9,629 bases of DNA from Paraktedonobacter sp036384215 (GTDB taxonomy: Bacteria; Chloroflexota; Ktedonobacteria; Ktedonobacterales; Ktedonobacteraceae). The translations under genes were made by a program, and so were the position numbers. The stretch lies in the NCBI GenBank assembly GCA_036384215.1, contig DASVMX010000093.1:1-9629 (forward strand). Direction: 5' to 3'. The notes under the pieces were generated by a model, which worked only from the letters and a program-made list of their open reading frames with translations, searched no databases and was not told where the DNA came from. The first letter of the stretch is position 1. Every line of letters begins with the position of its first letter. Below are positions 1 through 9,410 of this stretch, piece after piece.

Positions 1-174
1 ACGCTCTTCGGGCGCCTTGTCGATCTGGTCGAAGGCGATGTACTTGTTTTCCTGCGACAGACTCGCCAGCACCTTGGTGATGGCCGCGGTCAGCGTCGTC
101 TTGCCGTGGTCGATGTGTCCAATCGTGCCCACGTTTACATGTGGTTTTGTTCGCTCAAACTTCTTCTTTGCCAT
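1..174 (-). CDS. tuf: Translation elongation factor EF-Tu, N-terminal 58 codons (runs off the window)
   Basis: EF-Tu is the GTPase that delivers aminoacyl-tRNA to the ribosomal A site. The visible N-terminus begins MAKKKFERTKPHVNVGTIGH and contains the P-loop GHIDHGKT at residues 19-26, then TLTAAITKVL and the FDQIDKAPEER segment that leads into switch I. All of these are typical of bacterial EF-Tu. The ATG at 174-172 is supported by a Shine-Dalgarno-like GAGGA (185-181, 6 nt upstream) and a GGAGG slightly further away (192-188). The gene follows fusA in the usual str-operon order but after a 360-nt gap with its own candidate promoter, so it may be transcribed independently. The 3' part lies outside the window, so full length and integrity cannot be judged. 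Identity is secure from the motif and the context. Confidence 0.97.
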   Translation of the reverse strand, partial: MAKKKFERTKPHVNVGTIGHIDHGKTTLTAAITKVLASLSQENKYIAFDQIDKAPEER

Positions 175-260
175 GAGTGTTCCTCATCCTCCATAGTGCT
201 CAGTGCAAATATCGTGCGTCAGGGGCTGCACCTTTGCGATGCACTCTAAAAATGTGTTCT

Positions 261-282
261 GTTCTAATGCCAGCATTAGAAC
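261..282. repeat. Perfect 10-bp inverted repeat upstream of tuf
   Basis: The arms GTTCTAATGC (261-270) and GCATTAGAAC (273-282) are exact reverse complements separated by only CA. The 2-nt gap is too tight for a relaxed RNA loop without opening a pair. It could therefore be either an RNA hairpin or a dyad-symmetric protein-binding site (operator) in DNA. It lies about 90 nt upstream of the tuf start. Confidence 0.6.
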
Positions 283-316
283 CATTCATACATAATCGCT
301 TGATAACAGCAGAAGC

Positions 317-351
317 ATTGACCATGCTCTCAGTTAAGAGCACTGGTCAAT
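317..351. repeat. 14-bp bulged hairpin in the tuf leader
   Basis: Arms ATTGACCA (317-324) plus TGCTCT (325-330) pair with AGAGCA (337-342) and TGGTCAAT (344-351). There is a single bulged base at 343 and a 6-nt loop at 331-336. The stem is long and nearly perfect, and no gene explains it. No U-run follows on the minus strand, so a terminator is unlikely. Confidence 0.6.
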
Positions 352-436
352 ATCGCTTTCTGCCCGTCATCGGGACTGAAACGCTTGCTCGGTTGGCCTC
401 ACCCCTGAGTTCGGCTCCGAAGCGTGTGGGCCACGG

Positions 437-472
437 CGCGGGGCGGGCGGCATCATTTTCCGCTCGCCCGCG
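437..472. repeat. GC-rich hairpin in the tuf leader
   Basis: The right arm CCGCTCGCCCGCG (460-472) pairs with 437-450 through CCGC/GCGG, one non-Watson-Crick position, CGCCC/GGGCG, a bulged G at 440 and GCG/CGC. The loop is 9 nt (451-459). It would be very stable, but there is no downstream U-tract in the direction of tuf transcription. Confidence 0.5.
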
Positions 473-487
473 TCATGCTCTTGCCCA

Positions 488-510
488 GGATGCACCATAC
501 AATGGCATCC
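488..510. repeat. Bulged hairpin just downstream of the fusA stop
   Basis: GGATGC (488-493) pairs with GCATCC (505-510), and CAT (496-498) with ATG (502-504). There is a 2-nt bulge (494-495) and a 3-nt loop (499-501). On the minus strand this would be the first structure formed in a transcript starting near 518. Confidence 0.45.
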
Positions 511-524
511 TTTCCAAAGCACAG

Positions 525-554
525 ATTATAGTGACTACTTCGCGGCTTTGGCAA
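525..554 (-). promoter_or_regulatory. Sigma70-type promoter for tuf overlapping the fusA stop codon
   Basis: On the minus strand a consensus TATAAT (530-525) lies 18 bp downstream of TTGCCA (554-549), which matches TTGACA at five of six positions. The -35 element is in the last codons of fusA and the -10 is just after its stop codon. This is the best promoter match noticed in the window and would drive tuf alone. Elements and spacing are read directly; activity is inferred. Confidence 0.6.
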
Positions 555-2610
555 TGATCGTTTCAGCAACATTGCGCGGGACCGGATCGTAGTGTGCAAA
601 TTCCATCGAATAGCTCGCGCGCCCGCTGGTCATTGAACGAAGGTCGTTCACGTAGCCGAACATATCGGCGAGGGGAACATGACTCCGCACCACGGCTGTC
701 GCGCCACGGTTTTCCATACCCAGAATTGTGCCACGGCGGCGGTTGAGGTCACCAATCACATCACCGTAGTATTCATCAGAGGTTGTCACTTCGACCAGCA
801 TAATGGGTTCGAGAAGAATGGGGCCGGCTTTGTTTACCGCGGCCTTGACACCCAGCGAACCGGCGATTTTAAAGGCCATTTCGCTTGAGTCAACTTCGTG
901 GTAAGACCCATCATAGAGCGTGGCTTTCACGTCGATCATTGGATAGCCGGCGATGATGCCTTTCTCCAATGCCTCGCGAATACCATTCTCAACCGGCTTG
1001 ATATATTCTCTCGGCACAACGCCGCCAACAATGGCATTGACGAACTCAAAGCCTTTGCCGCGCTCGTTGGGCTCAACTTTGACCCAGACATCGCCGTACT
1101 GGCCGCTACCACCGGTCTGGCGCACGTGTTTACCCTGCGCCGAAGCCTCTTTCGTGATGGTCTCACGATAGGCCACCTGCGGGCGACCGACGTTGGCCTC
1201 AACCTTGAACTCGCGGAAGAGGCGGTCGACGATGACTTCCAGGTGCAACTCGCCCATGCCACTGATAATGGTCTGACCAGTCTCAGTGTCGGTGTGGAGT
1301 TGGAAGGTCGGATCTTCTTCAGCCAGCTTATTCAGGCCAATCGCCATCTTATCTTGTTCCGCGCGGCTCTTTGGCTCAATCGCGATCTCGATCACCGGCT
1401 TGGGGAAGGTAATCGATTCCAGCAGGATCGGGTTTTGCGCGTCACAGAGCGTGTCACCGGTAAAGGTGTTGCGCAGGCCCACGGCGGCGCAGATGTCGCC
1501 GGCGCGGATCTCGTCAATATCCTCGCGGTGATTGGCGTGCATACGCAGCAGGCGTCCCACGCGCTCGCTTTTATCCTTGGTGCTGTTCAGCAGAGCCGCG
1601 CCCTTGGTCAGCGTGCCGGAATAGACACGCAGGTAGGCCAGGCGTCCCACGAACGGGTCGGAGACGATCTTGGAGACCAGCGCGCAGAACGGCGCGTCGT
1701 CCTTCACCTCGCGAGTAATCACCTCGTCGGTGTCGGGATTGGTTCCCTGCGGTGGGGGAATATCCAGCGGTGAAGGCAGGAAAGCGATTACGGCATCGAG
1801 CATGGCCTGCACGCCCTTGTTCTTCAGGGAAGAACCGCAGAGCACAGGTACCAGCTTATTAGCGATAACCGCGTTGCGCAGGGCCGCGATCAGTTCATCC
1901 TTCGTGATCTCTTCGCCTTCGAGGTACTTCAAGGTCAGTTCCTCATCGGTCTCGGCCACTTTCTCCAGCAGTTCTTCGAGACGCTGTTTGAACTCGGCCT
2001 CCATATCGGTTGGGATATCGACATGCTCGGACTTCGTACCCAGGTCGTCTGTGAAGATCACCGCCTCGCGGTCGATCAGATCGATAAAGCCTTTGAAGTT
2101 ATTCTCAGCACCAATTGGTATCTGGATGGCCACGGGGTTCGCGCCCAGGCGATCAGTGATCATTCCCACCGTGCGCCAGAAATCGGCGCCCATGCGGTCC
2201 ATCTTATTCACAAAACAGATACGCGGAACGTCGTATTTATTCGCCTGGCGCCACACAGTCTCAGATTGAGGCTCGACGCCGGCCACTGCGTCAAACACCA
2301 CCACGCCGCCGTCCAGCACGCGCAATGAGCGTTCTACCTCGGCGGTAAAGTCAACGTGACCAGGTGTGTCGATGATATTGATGCGGTGGTCCTGCCAGAA
2401 ACAGGTTGTTGCAGCCGAGGTAATCGTGATACCGCGTTCCTGCTCCTGCACCATAAAGTCCATCGTCGCCGCGCCTTCGTGTACCTCGCCGATCTTGTGG
2501 ATCTTCTTGGTATAGAAAAGGATGCGCTCGGTGGTTGTGGTTTTACCGGCATCTATGTGAGCAATAATTCCTATATTGCGTGTTTTTTCCAGTGGAAAGT
2601 CTCTAGCCAT
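535..2610 (-). CDS. fusA: Translation elongation factor EF-G
   Basis: EF-G is the cytoplasmic GTPase that drives ribosomal translocation and, with RRF, ribosome recycling. The 691-residue product has the normal length and all expected landmarks: G1 AHIDAGKT (17-24), the switch I/G2 segment RGITITSAATT (59-69), G3 DTPGHVDF (81-88), G4 NKMD (135-138) and a G5 region CGSSLKNKG (258-266). Domain II covers roughly 290-400, domain III has the FQLHTD…GMGELHLEV stretch (436-459), domain IV has QTGGSGQYGDVWV (498-510), and the C-terminal part includes GDVIGDLNRRRG (616-627). The ATG at 2610 gives the canonical MARDFPLEKTRNIGIIAHID start. Only 9 nt separate it from the rpsG stop and there is no strong Shine-Dalgarno sequence there, so coupling to rpsG translation is likely. 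No truncation or frameshift is seen. The C-terminal codons overlap a promoter-like element for tuf. Confidence 0.99.
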   Translation of the reverse strand: MARDFPLEKTRNIGIIAHIDAGKTTTTERILFYTKKIHKIGEVHEGAATMDFMVQEQERGITITSAATTCFWQDHRINIIDTPGHVDFTAEVERSLRVLDGGVVVFDAVAGVEPQSETVWRQANKYDVPRICFVNKMDRMGADFWRTVGMITDRLGANPVAIQIPIGAENNFKGFIDLIDREAVIFTDDLGTKSEHVDIPTDMEAEFKQRLEELLEKVAETDEELTLKYLEGEEITKDELIAALRNAVIANKLVPVLCGSSLKNKGVQAMLDAVIAFLPSPLDIPPPQGTNPDTDEVITREVKDDAPFCALVSKIVSDPFVGRLAYLRVYSGTLTKGAALLNSTKDKSERVGRLLRMHANHREDIDEIRAGDICAAVGLRNTFTGDTLCDAQNPILLESITFPKPVIEIAIEPKSRAEQDKMAIGLNKLAEEDPTFQLHTDTETGQTIISGMGELHLEVIVDRLFREFKVEANVGRPQVAYRETITKEASAQGKHVRQTGGSGQYGDVWVKVEPNERGKGFEFVNAIVGGVVPREYIKPVENGIREALEKGIIAGYPMIDVKATLYDGSYHEVDSSEMAFKIAGSLGVKAAVNKAGPILLEPIMLVEVTTSDEYYGDVIGDLNRRRGTILGMENRGATAVVRSHVPLADMFGYVNDLRSMTSGRASYSMEFAHYDPVPRNVAETIIAKAAK

Positions 2611-2619
2611 GATATCTAT

Positions 2620-3090
2620 TTACCAGCGATAATGAGCGAAGGCTTTGTTAGACTCCGCCATCTTGTGGGTCTCCTCACGTTTCTTAATGGTTGTTCCCTG
2701 ACCAGCGGCTGCGTCCATCAACTCACTGGAAAGCTTCTCCGACATAGATTTCCCGTTGCGAGCGCGCGCAGAGCGGATCAGCCAGCGCATCGCCAGCGCG
2801 TTGCCGCGCTCTTTGCGGATCTCAACCGGAACCTGGTAGGTGGAACCGCCGACACGGCGGGGTTTGACTTCCAGATTAGGCGTGGCGTTCTTGACCGCCT
2901 GCTCGAATACATCGAGGGGCGCGCGTTTCTGCTTGGCTTCGATGATATCGAAGGCGTCGTACAGGATACGCTCCGCCAGGCTGCGCTTCCCGTCCAGCAT
3001 CAGCTTTCCGATGAAGCGGCTCACATTTCTGCTCTTGAATTTCGCGTCCGGCAAATCTGGTCGCCGCACTGCTCTCTTCCGTCTTGGCAA
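2620..3090 (-). CDS. rpsG: 30S ribosomal protein S7
   Basis: S7 is a primary binder of the 3' major domain of 16S rRNA and lies near the E-site exit. In E. coli it also represses the str operon by binding its mRNA. The 156-residue product shows the family pattern throughout: MPRRKRAVRR start, FIGKLMLDGKRSLAE (26-40), PNLEVKPRRVGGSTYQVPVEI (71-91), MRWLIRSARAR (101-111) and the terminal KKREETHKMAESNKAFAHYRW (136-156). The start codon is TTG at 3090-3088. It is preferred because it yields the conserved MPRR N-terminus and has an AAGGA Shine-Dalgarno (3102-3098) 7 nt upstream. A small hairpin (3107-3124) sits directly upstream of that ribosome-binding site. Only 9 nt separate rpsG from fusA, whereas 814 nt separate it from rpsL, which is unusual for these two genes. 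Confidence 0.98.
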   Translation of the reverse strand: MPRRKRAVRRPDLPDAKFKSRNVSRFIGKLMLDGKRSLAERILYDAFDIIEAKQKRAPLDVFEQAVKNATPNLEVKPRRVGGSTYQVPVEIRKERGNALAMRWLIRSARARNGKSMSEKLSSELMDAAAGQGTTIKKREETHKMAESNKAFAHYRW

Positions 3091-3135
3091 GTTCTTTTCC
3101 TTCCCAGCAACTTCGCGTTGTTGCCCTGCTTCTCA

Positions 3136-3189
3136 CTCATGCCTCGCCCGCGACCCCGTGAAAGCGGGGAGTCTTTTCGCGCGCATGAG
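3136..3189 (-). promoter_or_regulatory. Three-helix extended hairpin in the rpsG leader
   Basis: Three nested helices line up: CTCATGC/GCATGAG (3136-3142 with 3183-3189), CGCGA/TCGCG (3149-3153 with 3177-3181) and CCCCG/CGGGG (3154-3158 with 3165-3169). They are separated by asymmetric internal loops. It sits about 45 nt upstream of the rpsG TTG start. S7 represses its own operon through an intercistronic RNA in E. coli, so this is a candidate place for such control. That role is inferred from position only; the structure was not matched to the E. coli S7 site. Confidence 0.4.
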
Positions 3190-3211
3190 GATACTCTTGC
3201 TTTTACTTTTT

Positions 3212-3220
3212 AAGATAGCA
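3212..3220 (-). promoter_or_regulatory. Possible extended -10 promoter upstream of rpsG
   Basis: On the minus strand the sequence TGCTATCTT (3220-3212) fits an extended -10 (TGn plus TATCTT). The hexamer is the same as the -10 proposed upstream of rpsL. No acceptable -35 hexamer is present at 17-18 bp. If active, transcription would start near 3205 and the leader would contain the hairpin at 3136-3189. Confidence 0.25.
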
Positions 3221-3372
3221 GACACCATAAAAGGCGCCGCTCGAACGACGGGCACATACCCGCGTTGTGTAAACGGACGCCTACACACGAGTGCCTATCC
3301 AACTGCACATAATGTTCCAGGTCGAAGGTTAAGCAGAGGAGAACACTCGCTTCTCATCGCGCGGCTCGCGGA

Positions 3373-3393
3373 GACACAGGCATAGCCTGTGTC
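3373..3393. repeat. Perfect 9-bp hairpin in the rpsL–rpsG spacer
   Basis: GACACAGGC (3373-3381) and GCCTGTGTC (3385-3393) are exact reverse complements around a 3-nt ATA loop. There is no U-tract on either side. It lies 21 nt from the edge of the structured repeat at 3415. Confidence 0.6.
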
Positions 3394-3414
3394 CGCCCTG
3401 TACAGCGCAATGTA

Positions 3415-3542
3415 CCTCTTATTCCGATTTTGCAAACGCCTTTTGTCCCTTATCCATCTCGGATGAACCGCTAAATCGCTGTTCCTTTTGTCCGAGATGA
3501 GAGGAGATACTCGGCGTTTCTCATGCAAAATCGGAAAGGAGG
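3415..3542 (-). repeat. Structured repeat element, copy C (most diverged)
   Basis: The outer bulged stem pairs CCTC-TT (3415-3420) with AA-GAGG (3536-3542). It continues into an 11-bp perfect helix TCCGATTTTGC/GCAAAATCGGA (3423-3433 with 3525-3535). After a 5-nt bulge come AAACGCC/GGCGTTT (3434-3440 with 3513-3519) and an inner 9-bp helix CATCTCGGA/TCCGAGATG (3455-3463 with 3491-3499). It shares with copies A and B the boundary words CTTATTCCGA and TCGGAAAGG.AG..CC in the same order and orientation, but the interior differs. It may be a relative or a remodelled version of the same element. Confidence 0.55.
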
Positions 3543-3591
3543 ACCCTTTTTCCGACCTGCCTGAGGCGTTCAGGTGGTATCGTTTTAACCC

Positions 3592-3734
3592 TTCTATAAC
3601 CGCCTGCGGCGGTTATAGAAAAGAAAGAGAAGTGGGGACTGGCTCCTTATTCCGAACGGACAAGTTGCTTAATCGCAACCTCTCTTGCCCTTTCGGTAAG
3701 GTAGCCCCACACCCCGGCAAAGGGCTGCCGCCCT
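3592..3734 (-). repeat. Structured repeat element, copy A
   Basis: The element opens with a perfect 13-bp hairpin (arms 3592-3604 and 3608-3620, TGC loop). A stem GTGGGG/CCCCAC (3632-3637 with 3705-3710) encloses a bulged stem CTTA-CCGAA/TTCGG-TAAG (3646-3656 with 3692-3700). Within that is a small hairpin GTTGC/GCAAC (3664-3668 with 3675-3679, loop TTAATC). The far end has an AGGG/CCCT hairpin (3721-3734). The same succession of parts occurs in copy B in the rpoC–rpsL spacer. The orientation is the same relative to the operon. Confidence 0.7.
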
Positions 3735-3904
3735 CTGCACTTCCGCTCCTCTGAGAGGAGTTGCCCTTGTTTATCCGGGTGGTCGGCCCGATAGTCGGGG
3801 GAATCTGACGATGCCGAGGCGCGCGACGTATCTGTGTACCGCGCACCCGCGCACCGCTCAATTGAGAGTTACGCTCCTGGGAGCTATCCTTCTTCCGCCA
3901 GAGC

Positions 3905-4354
3905 CTATCTCTTGCCCTTGGTGGGGGCGGCTGCCTGTCCGGGCTTGGGCCGCTTGGCTCCGTACTTGGAACGACCGCGACGGCGTTTTGAAACTCCATC
4001 GCTGTCCAGCGTGCCGCGCACGATATGGTAGCGCACGCTCGGCAGGTCCTTCACGCGACCACCACGGATCAGCACGACGGAGTGCTCCTGCAAATTATGC
4101 CCTTCGCCAGGAATGTAAGCCGTGACCTCCATCTGATTGCTCAGGCGCACGCGCGCAATTTTGCGCATCGCCGAGTTCGGCTTCTTCGGGGTCATGGTAC
4201 GCACCTGCGTGCACACCCCGCGCTTCTGGGGCGAACCCTTCAGACGGGAAGTCCGGTTTTTCAACGCGTTGTACGAGTACAGCAGCGCCGGGGCCTTGAC
4301 CTTGCTCTTCTTCTGAGAACGGCCCTTACGGATTAACTGATTGATCGTTGGCAA
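3905..4354 (-). CDS. rpsL: 30S ribosomal protein S12
   Basis: S12 sits at the decoding centre of the 30S subunit, controls decoding accuracy and is the classic streptomycin target. The 149-residue product begins MPTINQLIRKGR and has SPQKRGVCTQV (41-51), TPKKPNSAMRKIARVRL (55-71), AYIPGEGHNLQEHSVV (80-93) and GGRVKDLPSVRYHIVRG (98-114). It ends in a basic RSKYGAKRPK tail plus about 13 extra residues. Lysines equivalent to E. coli K42, K43 and K87 are present (57, 58, 102), so nothing here points to classical resistance changes. The segment at about 24-37 (LLYSYNALKNRTSR) matches the position of the insertion known in Firmicutes-type S12. The loop reads DLPS where DLPG is nearly universal. The start is TTG at 4354-4352, chosen because it gives the canonical N-terminus; a GGGAG-type Shine-Dalgarno lies about 9 nt upstream. 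The long gaps on both sides are unusual. Confidence 0.98.
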   Translation of the reverse strand: MPTINQLIRKGRSQKKSKVKAPALLYSYNALKNRTSRLKGSPQKRGVCTQVRTMTPKKPNSAMRKIARVRLSNQMEVTAYIPGEGHNLQEHSVVLIRGGRVKDLPSVRYHIVRGTLDSDGVSKRRRGRSKYGAKRPKPGQAAAPTKGKR

Positions 4355-4455
4355 TGAACGAATCTCCCTATCATCCTATCACGGGCGCAAGCAGTCATAC
4401 CGCACCCGGTTCTCTTACAGCACACACGAATAATGAATGCTTTGCACAAGTTTTT

Positions 4456-4590
4456 GCCGCCTGCTGCGGCGAGAGGAAAAGAGGCTGAGGGCTGCTTCCT
4501 TATTCCGATTGAGCAAGCTGCTCAATCGCAGCTTTCCTCTGCCCACTCGGAAAGGGAGCCCCGGCCCCCACCAGGGCAACGCCCCTGGAC
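4456..4590 (-). repeat. Structured repeat element, copy B
   Basis: Parts in order match copy A. There is a GCCGC/GCGGC hairpin (4456-4470), then a bulged stem CCTT-TCCGA/TCGGA-AAGG (4498-4508 with 4547-4555). Inside that is a hairpin AAGCTGC/GCAGCTT (4515-4521 with 4528-4534, loop TCAATC). A GC-rich end hairpin CCAGGG/CCCTGG (4571-4588) closes it. An alternative 10-bp perfect hairpin, CGATTGAGCA/TGCTCAATCG (4506-4528), competes with the inner one. The GC-rich end resembles the GGGGTCCAGGGGC…GCCCCTGG motif common in intergenic DNA of many bacteria. It lies between the proposed rpsL promoter and the rpsL start, so it would be transcribed. Confidence 0.7.
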
Positions 4591-4648
4591 CCCGTTCACA
4601 ACAACTCGCACATCGGGTTATGTAGTCCCCACAAGAGAACCACGACCC

Positions 4649-4666
4649 TTTATCCCTTAAGATAAA
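4649..4666. repeat. Short palindrome overlapping the rpsL -10 region
   Basis: TTTATC (4649-4654) and GATAAA (4661-4666) are exact reverse complements with 6 nt between them. The dyad covers the proposed -10 hexamer and start point of the rpsL promoter, so it could be an operator. It could also be chance in an AT-rich patch. Confidence 0.35.
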
Positions 4667-4687
4667 ACACTTCCACTGATATGACAA
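4659..4687 (-). promoter_or_regulatory. Sigma70-type promoter for rpsL (-rpsG-fusA)
   Basis: On the minus strand TTGTCA (4687-4682, five of six to TTGACA) is followed by a 17-bp spacer and TATCTT (4664-4659, four of six to TATAAT). Transcription would begin near 4652, leaving a leader of about 300 nt before rpsL that contains repeat copy B. The position between rpoC and rpsL fits the separate promoter the str operon has in many bacteria. Activity is inferred. Confidence 0.5.
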
Positions 4688-4735
4688 ATGAGAACACTGC
4701 CAAACCAGGCGAGAAGATCCTGGGGAATAAGACGG

Positions 4736-4792
4736 CATGCTAGCGTTGTCCGGGTGTTTTTCAGCACAGGTTCCCAGACAACGCTGAGCATG
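4736..4792. repeat. Very strong 19-bp-stem hairpin downstream of rpoC
   Basis: CATGCT plus AGCGTTGTCCGGG (4736-4754) pairs with CCCAGACAACGCT plus AGCATG (4773-4792). There is one bulged base (4786), one non-Watson-Crick pair (G·U in the minus-strand RNA) and an 18-nt loop. It begins about 40 nt past the rpoC stop and lies upstream of the rpsL promoter. The minus-strand sequence that follows (CCGTCTTATTCC) has no proper U-tract, so it is a weak candidate for an intrinsic terminator. An RNA-processing or 3'-end-stabilising role is also possible. Confidence 0.65.
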
Positions 4793-4832
4793 ACGAAATT
4801 TTACATTTTCCTAAAAATCCGAAACTATACTA

Positions 4833-9338
<4,506 letters not shown>

Positions 9339-9369
9339 GCTGCCTCCTGGTGCAGGACTATCCACCACT

Positions 9370-9404
9370 ACGGGGGGCGCCAACCCGAAATGGCGCGCCC
9401 CCGT
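9370..9404. repeat. Strong hairpin between rpoB and rpoC
   Basis: ACGGGGGGCGCCA (9370-9382) pairs with TGGCGCGCCCCCGT (9391-9404), a 13-bp stem with one bulged base and an 8-nt loop. It starts 6 nt beyond the rpoB stop and ends about 20 nt before the rpoC Shine-Dalgarno. No U-tract follows on the minus strand, so read-through into rpoC is expected. It may be a processing site or an mRNA stabiliser. Confidence 0.6.
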
Positions 9405-9410
9405 GGGGGA

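Larger units (their letters stand above)
175..524 (-). other. Long structured 5' leader of tuf (fusA–tuf spacer)
   Basis: No credible gene lies in this stretch. If the promoter at 525-554 is used, transcription would start near 518 and give a leader of about 340 nt before the tuf ATG. In transcript order it contains a bulged 9-bp hairpin (488-510), a GC-rich 12-bp hairpin (437-472), a bulged 14-bp hairpin (317-351) and a perfect 10-bp-arm palindrome (261-282). None is followed by a clear U-tract, so none looks like a standard intrinsic terminator. I do not recognise a known riboswitch class. Seen: the inverted repeats. Inferred: that they form in the transcript and have a role. Confidence 0.45.
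3091..3904 (-). other. 814-nt gene-free rpsL–rpsG spacer rich in inverted repeats
   Basis: No open frame here resembles a protein. The longest candidates overlap repeats or rpsL and lack supporting start signals. The spacer holds two structured repeat elements (3415-3542, 3592-3734), the hairpins at 3373-3393 and 3136-3189, and smaller inverted repeats. These are GTACA/TGTAC (3400-3415), CCTGA/TCAGG (3560-3574), CTCCTCT/AGAGGAG (3746-3760), CCCGA/TCGGG (3787-3799), the 10-bp palindrome CTCAATTGAG (3858-3867) and GCAAC/GTTGC (3107-3124). No convincing intrinsic terminator with a U-tract was seen on the minus strand. S12 and S7 genes are normally only tens to about a hundred nucleotides apart. 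Confidence 0.7.

Noticed and set aside
317..351. CTGAGA word suggesting a TPP (THI-box) riboswitch upstream of tuf
   Set aside because: The other conserved THI-box parts are absent and the gene context does not fit; the word is part of a simple hairpin.
898..1773. 291-codon open frame antisense to fusA
   Set aside because: It lies wholly inside a conserved EF-G gene, has no recognisable protein features and no ribosome-binding site that I can see. High-GC codon use leaves such shadow frames open.
3231..3262. GTTCGAG word on the minus strand suggesting a tRNA T-arm
   Set aside because: The flanking bases do not form a 5-bp T-stem, and no anticodon arm or acceptor stem is present.
3592..3620. 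Perfect 13-bp hairpin as an intrinsic terminator
   Set aside because: No U-tract follows on either strand, and the hairpin corresponds to the opening hairpin of repeat copy B.
3488..3754. Open frames across the repeat elements in the rpsL–rpsG spacer, including one on each strand
   Set aside because: The translations simply follow the inverted repeats. Similar peptides from copies A and B (RLRLSNL…RNKE and KLRLSSL…RNKE) reflect the shared DNA repeat, not a protein.
3415..4590. CRISPR array
   Set aside because: The three repeats are long, diverged, internally structured and irregularly spaced, with no short identical repeats.
4355..4832. Possible L7Ae-like (ybxF/rplGB) gene between rpoC and rpsL, as in Firmicutes
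   Set aside because: No frame in this 478-nt spacer encodes anything like that family; the spacer holds a promoter, hairpins and a repeat.
9339..9383. Earlier TTG start for rpoC giving 15 extra residues
   Set aside because: The extra peptide (MAPPVVVDSPAPGGS) is not conserved-looking and falls in the intercistronic hairpin region; the ATG at 9338 has an AGGAGG right before it.
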